Assembly: GCF_029953285.1 (NCBI RefSeq)
Contig: NZ_JASAOI010000010.1
Coordinates: forward strand, 248,001-312,000
From: Yinghuangia seranimata
Lineage (GTDB): Bacteria; Actinomycetota; Actinomycetes; Streptomycetales; Streptomycetaceae
Direction of reading: 5' to 3'
Length of the DNA: 64,000 bases
In this document: positions 7,820 through 15,990 of the stretch, piece by piece
How the letters are laid out: every line of letters begins with the position of its first letter
Numbering within the stretch: position 1 is the stretch's first letter
Translations under genes and position numbers: made by a program
Notes under the pieces: generated by a model
Databases searched by the model: none
The model's input: the letters and a program-made list of their open reading frames with translations, nothing else
What the model was told of the DNA's origin: nothing

Positions 7820-8511
7820 GCGCCCCTCCGTATCGCCCGCAGTTCCCGCTTCATCGACGTCAGGCGTCCGAGCAGCCAGCCCTCGAACACCCCGAACGCG
7901 AACGCCGCGGCCACAGGCGCGTACTTCGCGAGCGCGGGTCCGCCGAGCAGGGCCAGTCCGTCGAGCGCCTCCGCCGCGGGCGCGGCGCTGGTGGCCGTGG
8001 CCCCACCCGCGGCGGGAGCGTGCGCACCGGACGCGGTCCCCGGCACAGGCGCCGCGTCCGGTGCGCGTTCGGGGTGCAGCAGTCCGCCGAGGTTGGCGGC
8101 GAACTGCCGCAGGATGCGGTCCGACACGGCGCCGATCGCGCCCTTGCCGAACTGCGCGATCTTGCCGCGGATGACGAGGTCGGTGGTGAGGTCGAGCCGG
8201 GCCCCGCCGGGCGTCTCCGCGACGACGAGCACGACCTCGGCCTCGGCGTCGCCGCTGCCGTGCGTGTCGGCGCCGCGGGCGTGCACGCGCAGGGTCCGGT
8301 TCTCGGGGTCCACCTCGAGGAACCGCACGGTTCCGGCGTAGGCCGCGGTGATCGGGCCGACCTTGACCTTGACCCCGCCGCGCCACGCGTCGCCGTCGCG
8401 GCCCTCCAGGCGGGCGCCCGGCATGCACGAGGCGACCCGTTCGACGTCGTTGACGAGCGCGAACACGGCGTCCGGCGGTGCGTCGACGGCGACGGTGTTG
8501 GTGAGCCGCAT
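7816..8511 (-). CDS. coxG: CoxG-like SRPBCC protein with C-terminal hydrophobic segment
   Basis: A 231-residue protein. The first 145 residues are an SRPBCC/CoxG domain starting MRLTNTVAVDAPPDAVFALV and including GARLEGRDGDAW and KVGPITAAYAG. An Ala/Pro-rich linker follows, then a hydrophobic C-terminal segment around LAKYAPVAAAFAFGVFEGWL, and a basic tail. CoxG proteins accompany xanthine-oxidase-family molybdenum hydroxylases and in CO dehydrogenase systems link the enzyme to the membrane. Here it overlaps the hydroxylase small subunit (TGATG) and nicF (GTGA), so it is made with the hydroxylase. Membrane docking of the hydroxylase is inferred. Confidence 0.88.
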   Translation of the reverse strand: MRLTNTVAVDAPPDAVFALVNDVERVASCMPGARLEGRDGDAWRGGVKVKVGPITAAYAGTVRFLEVDPENRTLRVHARGADTHGSGDAEAEVVLVVAETPGGARLDLTTDLVIRGKIAQFGKGAIGAVSDRILRQFAANLGGLLHPERAPDAAPVPGTASGAHAPAAGGATATSAAPAAEALDGLALLGGPALAKYAPVAAAFAFGVFEGWLLGRLTSMKRELRAIRRGA

Positions 8512-9038
8512 CAGTCCTCCTCGCGGTTCCTGCGCTGCCGCGCGCAGTCGTCGATGGCCTCGACGATGGTCTGGTATCCGGTGCAGCGGCACAGGTTGGC
8601 CGCCACGACCTCGCGGATCTCCGCCTTGTCCGTCCGGGGGCACGCGGCGAGGTGGCCCTCGGCGAGCATGAGGAACCCGGGGGTGCAGAATCCGCACTGC
8701 AGGGCGTGGTGGCGGGTGAACGCCTCCTGCAGGTCGCTGAGTTCGCCGTCGGGCCCGGCGAGCGACTCGACGGTGCGGACCGCCGAACCCTCGGCCTGGG
8801 CGGCGAACATCAGGCAGGCGCGGGCGGGTCGGCCGTCGACGAGGACGGTGCACGCGCCGCAGATGCCGTGCTCGCAGCCGACGTGCGTGCCGGTGAGCCC
8901 GAGGTCGTGCCGCAGCACGTCGACGAGGGTGCGCCGGGGTTCGACGAGGACCTCGTGCTCGGTGCCGTTGACGTCCAGCACGACGAGCTGGCGTTCGCGG
9001 TATCCGGTGCGGGCCTGCGCCGTGGATTCGGCGGTCAT
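8511..9038 (-). CDS. Molybdenum hydroxylase small (2x[2Fe-2S]) subunit, probable nicotinate dehydrogenase
   Basis: Electron-transfer subunit of a xanthine-oxidase-family hydroxylase, 175 residues. The plant-ferredoxin cluster ligands are Cys55, Cys60, Cys63 and Cys75 (GCEHGICGAC and RAC). The second cluster ligands are Cys115, Cys118, Cys150 and Cys152 (QCGFC and LCRC). It passes electrons from the molybdenum site to FAD on the medium subunit. The ATG overlaps the large-subunit stop (ATGA), so stoichiometric synthesis is likely. CO dehydrogenase or other azaarene hydroxylases share this architecture; nicotinate as substrate is inferred from the downstream pathway genes. Confidence 0.92.
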   Translation of the reverse strand: MTAESTAQARTGYRERQLVVLDVNGTEHEVLVEPRRTLVDVLRHDLGLTGTHVGCEHGICGACTVLVDGRPARACLMFAAQAEGSAVRTVESLAGPDGELSDLQEAFTRHHALQCGFCTPGFLMLAEGHLAACPRTDKAEIREVVAANLCRCTGYQTIVEAIDDCARQRRNREED

Positions 9039-11647
9039 CGGTCCTCCTCCCCGGTCGGGGCCGCGGCGGCCCGGGGGCCGTTCGCGAGCGCGTTCCGGAC
9101 GGTCTCGGGGGTGACGGGGGTGTCGTCGAGCTCGGTCCCGGTGGGCGCGAGCGCGTCGTTGACGGCGTTGAGCACGGCGGCGGGTGCGCCGATGGTGCCG
9201 CCCTCGCCGGCCCCCTTGGCGCCGGTCTCCGTGAACAGGCACGGCGTTTCGAGGTGGTGGATGGCGACGTCGGGGATCTCCAGCGCGGTGGGCACCTTGT
9301 AGTCCATGAAGCTGGTCGCGGACGGTTCGCCGTTGTCGTCGTAGGTGACCTGTTCGAACAGCGCGCCGGCGATGCCCTGCGCGATGCCGCCGCGGCACTG
9401 GCCCTCGACGACCTGCGGGTGGACGGCGACGCCGCAGTCCTCGACGCAGATGTAGCGCAGGATCTCCACGCGCCCGGTGCCGGCGTGCAGTTCGACGACG
9501 CACGCGTGCGTGGCGTTGGAGAACGTGCCGTCGTCGAGGACGTCGAACGACGCGGTCGCCGCCAGCCCCGGCTCGCAACCCTCGGGCAGCAGGTTGGACT
9601 TGAGGTAGGCGATCTCGGCGATCGCGGTGTACGGCACCGCCCGCGCGTGGTCGCCCCGCACCCGGACGCCGCCGCCCGGGGCGAGTTCGACCTCGCCGGC
9701 CTCGGTGCCGAGCAGGTGTGCGCCGAGCACGAGCAGCTTGTCGGCGAGCTTCGCGGCGGCGCGTCCGACCGCGCTGCCGCCGACCACCACGGACCGGCTG
9801 GCGAACGTGCCCCAGCCGTACGTGATCCGGTCGGTGTCGCCCTGCTGGAGCCGCACCTTGGCCAGGTCCAGGCCGAGCCGGTCGGCGACGATCTGCGCGA
9901 GCGTCGTCTCGTGGCTCTGCCCGTGGTTCTGGGTGCCGCTGGTGACGGTGACGGCGCCGGTGGTGTCCATCCGGATCTCGGCGATGTCGAAGCCCGGGAC
10001 GACCTCCATCTTGCGGGCGGCGAACGCGGCGGAGCCGTATCCGGTGCGCTCGCTGAAACAGGAGTAGCCGATGCCCAGGTGCCGGCCCTCCGCGGCGGCG
10101 GCCGCCTTGGCCTCATACCAGCCCTCCTCGCGCACGAGCCGCTCGCACAGGTCGAGGGACTCGCGGTAGGAGCCGGGGTCGTAGGTGATGTTGTTGACGC
10201 CGGTGTACGGGAACTCCGTGATCACGTTGCGGCGGCGGATCTCGACCGGGTCCAGGCCCAGTTCGCGGGCGGCGCGTTCGAAGAGCCGCTCGACGACCAT
10301 CACGTACTGCGGCCTGCTGACGCCCCGGTAGGGCGCGGTGGGCGCCTTGTTCGTGGTGACGGCGCGGCCGCGCACCCGGTAGGCCGGCACCCGGTACACG
10401 CTCGGCATCTCGGCGGACGCCATCAGCGGCTCGATGCCGGCGGTGAACGGGTAGCAGGAGTAGGCGCCCATGTCGCACACCACGTCGGCGTCGAGCGCGA
10501 GGATGCGGCCTTCGGCGTCGAACGCGGCGCGTGCGTCGTAGCGTTGCTCGCGGGCCAGGAACGACGCGGTGAGCGCGTCCTTGCGGTCCTCGATCCACTT
10601 CACGGGGCGGCGCAGCCGCAACGCCGCGGCGGCGACGGCGATCTCCTCGCGGCCGACGACGCACTTGATGCCGAACCCGCCGCCCATGTCGGGGACGACG
10701 ACGCGGACCGCCTGCTCGTCCAGGCCCAGGCTGCGGGCGGCCACGGTGCGGACCTGATGCGGCGTCTGCGTGCAGGTGTGCAGGACGAGTTGCCCGTCCT
10801 TGTCGATCCACTCGGCGACCGCGCCGCGGGTCTCCAGCGGAAGCGCGTTCTGCCGGCCGGTCTTGGTGCGGACGCGCACGACGCAGGCGGCCCCGGCGAA
10901 GACCTCGTCGATGCCGGGCGTGGCGAACATGGCGACGTCGACAAGCGTGTTGGCGGGCGCGTTGTCGTGGACGAGCGGGGCGCCGGGCGCGAGCGCGGCC
11001 GTGTCGGACACGACCGGGGGCAGCGTGCGGTAGGTGACCTTGGCCGCCTCCAGGCCGTCCTCGACGGCGTACGCGTCGTCGGCGATCACGATCGCGATCG
11101 GCTCCCCGACGAACCGGACCCGGTCGCGGGCCAGGATCGGCATGTCGGTGGGCACGAACTCCTCGACGGGGCGCGCCAGTCGCGCGGAGATGTCGCCGAG
11201 CCCGAGGTCGTCGGCGGTGAACGCCGCGACGACGCCGGGCGTCGCCAGCACGTCGGCGAGGTCGACGGAGGCGACCTCGGCGTGCGCGACGGTGCTGCGC
11301 ACGAACGCGGCGTGCAGGACGCCGGCGGGGTGGAGGTCGTCGACGAACCGGCCGCGCCCGGTCAGCAGGCGCGGGTCCTCGCGGCGCCGGACGGACGCGC
11401 CGACCAGCCGCCCGGCGGGCCGGTGGTGGCGCGCACCGGAGTCCACGGCGGTCGGGTGCGCGGCCTCGCCGCCCGTCGCGGCGCTTGGGACGGAGCCTGC
11501 CGCCCGGCGGGCCGCAGAGGAGTCCGCGGCACGCGGCCGCCCTGCCGTCCCCTCCCTCGCCGCCACCTCCCCCGCCGTCACCAGGTTCTCCGGCGGCAGT
11601 GCCCTCGCCGTCAGGCCGCCCCTCGTCGGGTTCGCGGTCGTGGTCAT
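9035..11647 (-). CDS. Molybdenum hydroxylase large (molybdopterin) subunit, probable nicotinate dehydrogenase
   Basis: Catalytic subunit predicted to hydroxylate nicotinate at C6 using water. It has 870 residues. Family motifs are VGASVRRREDPRLLTG (start of the conserved part), the Mo-cofactor loop DMGGGFGIK, AYRGVSRPQ, GQSHETT, and GAKGAGEGG, which carries the catalytic Glu. CoxL-specific active-site Cys sequence AYRCSF is absent (AYRGVS instead), arguing against CO dehydrogenase. About 75 Ala/Arg-rich residues without a Tat motif precede the conserved part, longer than usual. The ATGA overlap with the medium-subunit stop supports this distal start. Confidence 0.88.
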   Translation of the reverse strand: MTTTANPTRGGLTARALPPENLVTAGEVAAREGTAGRPRAADSSAARRAAGSVPSAATGGEAAHPTAVDSGARHHRPAGRLVGASVRRREDPRLLTGRGRFVDDLHPAGVLHAAFVRSTVAHAEVASVDLADVLATPGVVAAFTADDLGLGDISARLARPVEEFVPTDMPILARDRVRFVGEPIAIVIADDAYAVEDGLEAAKVTYRTLPPVVSDTAALAPGAPLVHDNAPANTLVDVAMFATPGIDEVFAGAACVVRVRTKTGRQNALPLETRGAVAEWIDKDGQLVLHTCTQTPHQVRTVAARSLGLDEQAVRVVVPDMGGGFGIKCVVGREEIAVAAAALRLRRPVKWIEDRKDALTASFLAREQRYDARAAFDAEGRILALDADVVCDMGAYSCYPFTAGIEPLMASAEMPSVYRVPAYRVRGRAVTTNKAPTAPYRGVSRPQYVMVVERLFERAARELGLDPVEIRRRNVITEFPYTGVNNITYDPGSYRESLDLCERLVREEGWYEAKAAAAAEGRHLGIGYSCFSERTGYGSAAFAARKMEVVPGFDIAEIRMDTTGAVTVTSGTQNHGQSHETTLAQIVADRLGLDLAKVRLQQGDTDRITYGWGTFASRSVVVGGSAVGRAAAKLADKLLVLGAHLLGTEAGEVELAPGGGVRVRGDHARAVPYTAIAEIAYLKSNLLPEGCEPGLAATASFDVLDDGTFSNATHACVVELHAGTGRVEILRYICVEDCGVAVHPQVVEGQCRGGIAQGIAGALFEQVTYDDNGEPSATSFMDYKVPTALEIPDVAIHHLETPCLFTETGAKGAGEGGTIGAPAAVLNAVNDALAPTGTELDDTPVTPETVRNALANGPRAAAAPTGEEDR

Positions 11648-12531
11648 CGGTTCACCGCCTCCTCAAGTGCTTGTTCGACGAGCGTCCGGACGAGGGAACG
11701 CCGGTACTGGGAGCTGCCGTTGGCGTCGCCCGGCGGATCGACGGCGGCGGCCGCGCGGGCCGCGCACTCCGCGAACAGCGCGGCGTCGGCCCGTCCGCCC
11801 GCGGCGAGCACCTCCTCCGCCTCGGGGACGCGCACCGGGGTGGGGGCCACGCCGCCGAGGGCGACGCGCCCGCCCCGCAGCGGGGTGGTCCCCGGTCCGG
11901 CCCCCTCCTCCGGACCGAAGTCGAGCGTGACGGCCGCCGACACGATCGCGAAGTCGCCGTGCCGCTCGGCGAACTCCGTCAGCGCGGCGTGCCGCGCCGG
12001 AGCCGGGAACCGCACGTCGACGAGGAGTTCGTCCGGCTCCAGCGCGTTGGTGTAGAAGCCGTGGAAGAACTCCGCGGCCGGGATGCGCCGTTCGCCGTGC
12101 GGCCCGTAGGCCGTCAGCTCGGCGTCGAACAGCACCGCCAGCAGGCACCATTCGGCGGTCGCGTCGGCGTGCGCGATGCTCCCGCCGACGGTGCCGCGGG
12201 TGCGGATGGGCAGGTGTCCGACCCACCGCATCGCGTCCCGCAGCACCGCGTACCCCGCCCCCAGGGCGCCGTCGCCGGCCGTCTCGACGGTGTGATGGGT
12301 GGTCAGCGCGCCGATGCGCAGCGCCCCGTCGGCGTCGCGGCGCAGGTAGTCCAGGTCGGGCAGGCGGGCGATGTCGACCAGGTGCCGGGGGCGGGCGAGG
12401 CGGAAGCCCATCATCGCGACCAGGCTCTGGCCGCCGGCGATCGGCTTGGCGTCGTCGCCGAGTTCGGCGAGCAGCCGCACGGCGCCCTCGGTGTCGCGGG
12501 CCCGGTGGTAGGTGAACGGGGCGGGTTTCAT
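11644..12531 (-). CDS. Molybdenum hydroxylase medium (FAD) subunit, probable nicotinate dehydrogenase
   Basis: FAD-binding subunit, 295 residues, the usual length for CoxM-type proteins. It begins MKPAPFTYHRA and contains AGGQSLVAMM and TVGGSIAHADA, the two FAD-binding signatures of the family. It accepts electrons from the 2Fe-2S subunit and passes them to an acceptor that the locus does not specify. Gene order M-L-S is that of CO dehydrogenase-like and several azaarene hydroxylase operons. A GGAGACC ribosome-binding site precedes the ATG, and 66 bp separate it from the FAD monooxygenase gene. Confidence 0.9.
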   Translation of the reverse strand: MKPAPFTYHRARDTEGAVRLLAELGDDAKPIAGGQSLVAMMGFRLARPRHLVDIARLPDLDYLRRDADGALRIGALTTHHTVETAGDGALGAGYAVLRDAMRWVGHLPIRTRGTVGGSIAHADATAEWCLLAVLFDAELTAYGPHGERRIPAAEFFHGFYTNALEPDELLVDVRFPAPARHAALTEFAERHGDFAIVSAAVTLDFGPEEGAGPGTTPLRGGRVALGGVAPTPVRVPEAEEVLAAGGRADAALFAECAARAAAAVDPPGDANGSSQYRRSLVRTLVEQALEEAVNR

Positions 12532-12597
12532 GGGGGTCTCCTCGACGTGGCCGTCGCGGTTCCCCGGGGTCTTCCCGGGGATCCGGACGGGCCGCGG

Positions 12598-13869
12598 TCA
12601 GCGCGCGAACTGGTAGGCGAACGCGTGCTGGTCGGGGTCGTTGAGCGGGGTTCCGGACCACAGCCAGTCGTACGAGAGGTCCGACTCGCCGGTGAAGCCG
12701 CGCCGCAGCTTGTCGTCGCGCTCGCGCTGCTCGGGCCCGTCGGGCAGGTGGTAGAGGTCCTTGTTGCGCAGCGACGCGTGCTGCACCATCCCGGCGTGCG
12801 TGGCGCGCCGGTCGACGTAGCGGCGCAGCGCGCCCTCGACGCCGTCCAGGGTGACCGCGCCCAACTCCTCGGCCAGCACGGCCGCGTCCTCCATGGCCTG
12901 CGAGGCGCCCTGCGCCTGGTAGGGCAGCATGGCGTGGCAGGCGTCGCCGAGCAGGGCGACCCGGCCGTCCATCCACACGGGGTCGCGGCGGCGGTGGTAG
13001 AGGGCGAAGGCGGCGACGTCGTCCTTGGCCTTGGACAGCATCGCGGCGACCCGGTCGTCCCATCCGGTGAACGCCTCGACGAGCTCGGCGGTGGTCGCCG
13101 GGACCGTCCAGCGTTCGGCGACCTCGTCGGTGCACGGCACGCAGGCGACGACGTTGAGGAACTCGCCGCGGCGGATCATGTAGTGCACCAGGTGCCGGTC
13201 GGGGCCGTACCAGATGGTGCTCTGGTAGCGGTCGACGAGCCAGCGGGTGGCGGGGTCGGCGGCGACGAGCTCGCCGGGTATGAGCGCGCGGAACGCCATC
13301 TCGCCGGAGAACACGAGCGTGTCCTCGGCGCCCATGAGGTCGCGGACGGTCGAGCGGATGCCGTCGGCGCCGACCAGCACGTCGGCGACGTGGCGGCGCC
13401 CGCCGGCGGTGACCGCGACCGGGCGGGCCGGGTCGGAGCGGTCCAGCTCGACGACGCGGCTGTCCGTGAACATCTGTACCACTGGGCCGGGTTCGTCCGG
13501 GTCGAGGCACGCGTCGAGGATCACGCGGTGCAGGTCGGCGCGGTGGTAGTGCCAGTACGGCGCGTTGTAGGCGCGCTTGACGGTCTCGCCGAGCGGGGTC
13601 AGCCCGATGACGCTGCCGTCCTTCCAGCGGCGCCGGACCTGGTCGAGCGGCTCGGTGTGGATGGCCTCCAGGCGTTCGCGCAGGCCGAGTCCGAGCAGCA
13701 CGCGGCTGGCGTTCGGGGCGGTCTGGATGCCCGCGCCGATCTCGCCGAGCTCGGGCGCGGACTCCAGGACGGTGACCCGCAGTCCGCGCCGGCGCATCGC
13801 CAGCGCGGCGGTCAGCCCGCCGAGTCCGCCGCCGACGACGGTGACTTCGTACGACTGGGTGGAGGCCAC
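12598..13869 (-). CDS. nicC: FAD-dependent aromatic monooxygenase, probable 6-hydroxynicotinate 3-monooxygenase (NicC-like)
   Basis: A 423-residue group A flavoprotein hydroxylase. It has the dinucleotide motif GGGLGG (13-18), the DG motif GADGIRS (168-174) and the GD motif GDACHAMLPYQAQG (308-321). The family includes salicylate and 3-hydroxybenzoate hydroxylases as well as NicC, which performs decarboxylative hydroxylation of 6-hydroxynicotinate to 2,5-dihydroxypyridine. Its position directly after a 2,5-dihydroxypyridine dioxygenase gene and before the hydroxylase supports the NicC role. Start is GTG, chosen because it lies just before the nucleotide-binding strand; upstream frame extension reaches into the neighbouring gene. 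Substrate assignment is by context. Confidence 0.78.
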   Translation of the reverse strand: MASTQSYEVTVVGGGLGGLTAALAMRRRGLRVTVLESAPELGEIGAGIQTAPNASRVLLGLGLRERLEAIHTEPLDQVRRRWKDGSVIGLTPLGETVKRAYNAPYWHYHRADLHRVILDACLDPDEPGPVVQMFTDSRVVELDRSDPARPVAVTAGGRRHVADVLVGADGIRSTVRDLMGAEDTLVFSGEMAFRALIPGELVAADPATRWLVDRYQSTIWYGPDRHLVHYMIRRGEFLNVVACVPCTDEVAERWTVPATTAELVEAFTGWDDRVAAMLSKAKDDVAAFALYHRRRDPVWMDGRVALLGDACHAMLPYQAQGASQAMEDAAVLAEELGAVTLDGVEGALRRYVDRRATHAGMVQHASLRNKDLYHLPDGPEQRERDDKLRRGFTGESDLSYDWLWSGTPLNDPDQHAFAYQFAR

Positions 13870-13940
13870 TGGCCTTGTTCCTCTCGTTCTCTCGACCGCG
13901 CCCGCCGGGTGGGCGCCGGCGCGGTCTCGCGTGTGGTTGT

Positions 13941-14972
13941 TCAGGCGTCGACGAGTTCGCCGGCGTCGACGACCACGGCGTCGTCCACGGCCACGGTGCA
14001 GCCGCGCATCGCGATGTCGAGGTGGGCGTACGACTCGCGGCCGAGCACCGGGTGCGGCCCGGTGGACCACAGGAAGTTGCCGGCGTACGCGCGGGCGTCC
14101 ATGCCCATCAGGTCGCCCTTGCCGTACATCGCGGTGGCGAACCAGTCGGCGGTGCGCATCAGGCCCCAGCCCAGGTGGGAGAGGCTGCGCGCCCACGGGT
14201 CGGCGGCGTCGGCGAAGAAGGTCTCGAGCAGCACGGCTTCGGCGCCGCCCGCGATCGCGGTGATGTGGCCGCCTTCGACCGTCAGGGAGACGGGTTCGCG
14301 GACGTACTCCTTGAAGGGCAGCAGGATGTCGCCCGGCGCGAGCACGAGCGTGCCGTCGGAGATCTCCGGCCAGCACAGCACCATGGTGCTCGGCCAGTGG
14401 TCCCAGCGGCCCGGGTCGTCGGCGAAACCGCACTGGAACTCCGGCTTAGAGCCCGCGAGTTGCACGGTCAGATCGGTACCGTGCGCCGAGGTCACACGCA
14501 TGACCGCGGCCTCCTTCAACCTGCTTACTCCATTAAGCACGGTGGCCTTGTCGCCCTCGGACGGCAGGTTGCGGATCAGCACGTCGGGCGCGTCGCAGAC
14601 GAAGATGATGCGGGTGCCGGTCTTGAGGATCTCCTGCTGCACCGGCGCGTGGATGAAGCCCTCGCGGGTCAGGTCGACCACCAGGTCGGCCGATTTCAGC
14701 AGGTCCTGCGCGGCGGTGTCGGCCAGCACGGACGCCAGCCCGGGGCCGGCGCCCGTGTGGGTGCTCGGCATCGGGGCGGGGCTGCCGCCCGGCACGGTGG
14801 CGGCGATGACGTGCGCGCCGCACGCCTTCGCGGCGCCGAACGCGGCCGCGACGTAGTCGCCGCGACTGGTCGGCTCGGCGAGCACGACGACGTGCTCGCC
14901 GGGGACCAGCTTGCACAGCCGCAGTTCGCGGGTGAAGGCGTCGAGCAGGTCGGCGGAAGTGAAGTCGAACAA
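13941..14972 (-). CDS. nicX: 2,5-dihydroxypyridine 5,6-dioxygenase (NicX-like)
   Basis: Ring-opening enzyme predicted to turn 2,5-dihydroxypyridine into N-formylmaleamate using non-haem Fe(II) and oxygen. It has 343 residues, the NicX size, and belongs to the M29 leucyl-aminopeptidase-like fold. Candidate iron ligands are His266 (SLSHLGWG) and the pair His317/Asp319 (YAHLDIAMRG), matching the His, His, Asp set reported for NicX both in spacing and position. Start is a TTG with GGGAGC upstream. It is the first gene of the catabolic operon, behind a 374-bp intergenic region with an inverted repeat. This gene is the strongest single pointer to pyridine catabolism. Confidence 0.87.
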   Translation of the reverse strand: MFDFTSADLLDAFTRELRLCKLVPGEHVVVLAEPTSRGDYVAAAFGAAKACGAHVIAATVPGGSPAPMPSTHTGAGPGLASVLADTAAQDLLKSADLVVDLTREGFIHAPVQQEILKTGTRIIFVCDAPDVLIRNLPSEGDKATVLNGVSRLKEAAVMRVTSAHGTDLTVQLAGSKPEFQCGFADDPGRWDHWPSTMVLCWPEISDGTLVLAPGDILLPFKEYVREPVSLTVEGGHITAIAGGAEAVLLETFFADAADPWARSLSHLGWGLMRTADWFATAMYGKGDLMGMDARAYAGNFLWSTGPHPVLGRESYAHLDIAMRGCTVAVDDAVVVDAGELVDA

Positions 14973-15346
14973 GGCGTTGCTCCCAAGCTCGCGGGGACGG
15001 CCGTGTCACGGAGCGCGCGCCGGACAACGCCCGGTGAAGGGCGTGCGGCACCGCGCGGTGCGCCGGACCGGAGCGGCCCGACGGAGATAATCCGAACACG
15101 TACTATCTCGGCTTGGCAAGGGTGCCGGCGCGAGTTAACACGGTTGTTTCCTGACCCCCCGGAACGCGGCCGCGACCGCCCAACCGGTTCGATTCTCGCC
15201 CGACCCCCGAACGCGCGGCGGCGGCACCCGGCCGAAGCATTCCGGGTGCCGCCGCACGAACACGCCCCTGCGGATCACGAGGGGAGGAGCGCCGCAAGAC
15301 GCCGGGCGCGGGGCCCGGCGACCTTGCGACGCGAGACGGGCTGGAC
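14973..15346. other. Intergenic region upstream of the nicotinate operon
   Basis: 374 bp without a convincing gene, between the nicX-like start and the end of the rodlin gene. It should contain the promoter of the catabolic operon on the minus strand and the terminator of the rodlin gene. The most AT-rich stretch, around 15084-15110, carries an inverted repeat described separately. Short frames here lack ribosome-binding sites. Confidence 0.6.
15084..15109 (-). promoter_or_regulatory. Inverted repeat GAGATA-N14-TATCTC, candidate operator/promoter of the nic-like operon
   Basis: Perfect 6-bp arms at 15084-15089 and 15104-15109 around a 14-bp spacer, 112 bp upstream of the nicX-like start. It is the least GC-rich part of the gap, as expected for a promoter region. 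It is a candidate site for the MarR regulator encoded in the operon, though I cannot match it to a known NicR operator. Confidence 0.35.
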
Positions 15347-15754
15347 TCAGCCGCCGTTCTCCGACAGCACGTGGGTCAGGATGTGCGACAGCGGGTCGTC
15401 GCCGTTCTGCTGCACGGACTGCTGGGTGCAGGTCTGGTTGATCTGGTCGTTGCCGAGCACGTCCTGGATCGGGACCGCCACGCCGATGAGGGCCGCGACC
15501 GGGATCTGCGCCTCGACCTTCTGGATGTCGACGCAGTTGGCGACGCCGCCCTGGATCAGCGCGAAGTTCGGGCTGAGGTTGCCGTTGCTGCTCGTGTTGC
15601 CGATCGCCTGCTTGTTGGAGTTACCCATGAACGCCGCGTTGTTGCCGTCGTTGCTGCCGGCCGCGACGGCCTGGGGCGCGGTGGCGGCCGCGACACCGAC
15701 GACGGCGCCGACGACGGCCGCCGAGGCGCTGATCTTCTTGAGCAGGTTGGACAT
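15347..15754 (-). CDS. Rodlin-like spore/aerial-hypha surface protein
   Basis: Secreted 135-residue protein resembling RdlA/RdlB, which with chaplins form the rodlet layer on aerial hyphae and spores. The start MSNLLKKISASAAVVGAVVG is a signal peptide ending near APQAVAAG. The mature part has the rodlin pattern: Asn/Gly-rich start, LSPNFALIQGG, a central Cys, an IPVAALIGVAVPIQDVL hydrophobic stretch, and the QTCTQQSVQQNGDDPLSHIL tail. GGAAGA precedes the ATG. Streptomyces usually carry rodlins as a divergent pair; only one is present here and no chaplin gene is nearby. It is followed by no downstream co-transcribed gene. Confidence 0.85.
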   Translation of the reverse strand: MSNLLKKISASAAVVGAVVGVAAATAPQAVAAGSNDGNNAAFMGNSNKQAIGNTSSNGNLSPNFALIQGGVANCVDIQKVEAQIPVAALIGVAVPIQDVLGNDQINQTCTQQSVQQNGDDPLSHILTHVLSENGG

Positions 15755-15990
15755 GAGTCTTCCGTTCTCACGCTGGGGGAAAATCTGGGGTTCTGCGTTC
15801 CTTCTCCGCTGCCGCGGCAAACTACCCAACTTCGGTTTTGGCCCAGGGGTTGCGCGCGTTCACCCGGATGCAGCAACAAATCGGTGCGGTCGGATGAACC
15901 GACGAACTGCTTAATGCCGGGAACGCCGACGGCGCGGACCCTGCCGCCACAGGACCCGCGCCGCCGCCGTACCGCCGGAACCGCCCGGCA

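Noticed and set aside
9035-11647. Aerobic CO dehydrogenase instead of nicotinate hydroxylase
   Set aside because: The CoxL active-site Cys motif is absent (AYRGVS in its place), and the neighbours are pyridine-pathway genes.
11485-14856. Very long open frame on the plus strand opposite the hydroxylase and monooxygenase genes
   Set aside because: It is the GC-rich antisense shadow of recognised minus-strand genes; it has no domain and no ribosome-binding site.
15103-15297. 64-codon minus-strand frame upstream of the nicX-like gene
   Set aside because: It overlaps the promoter/operator region and lacks a ribosome-binding site.
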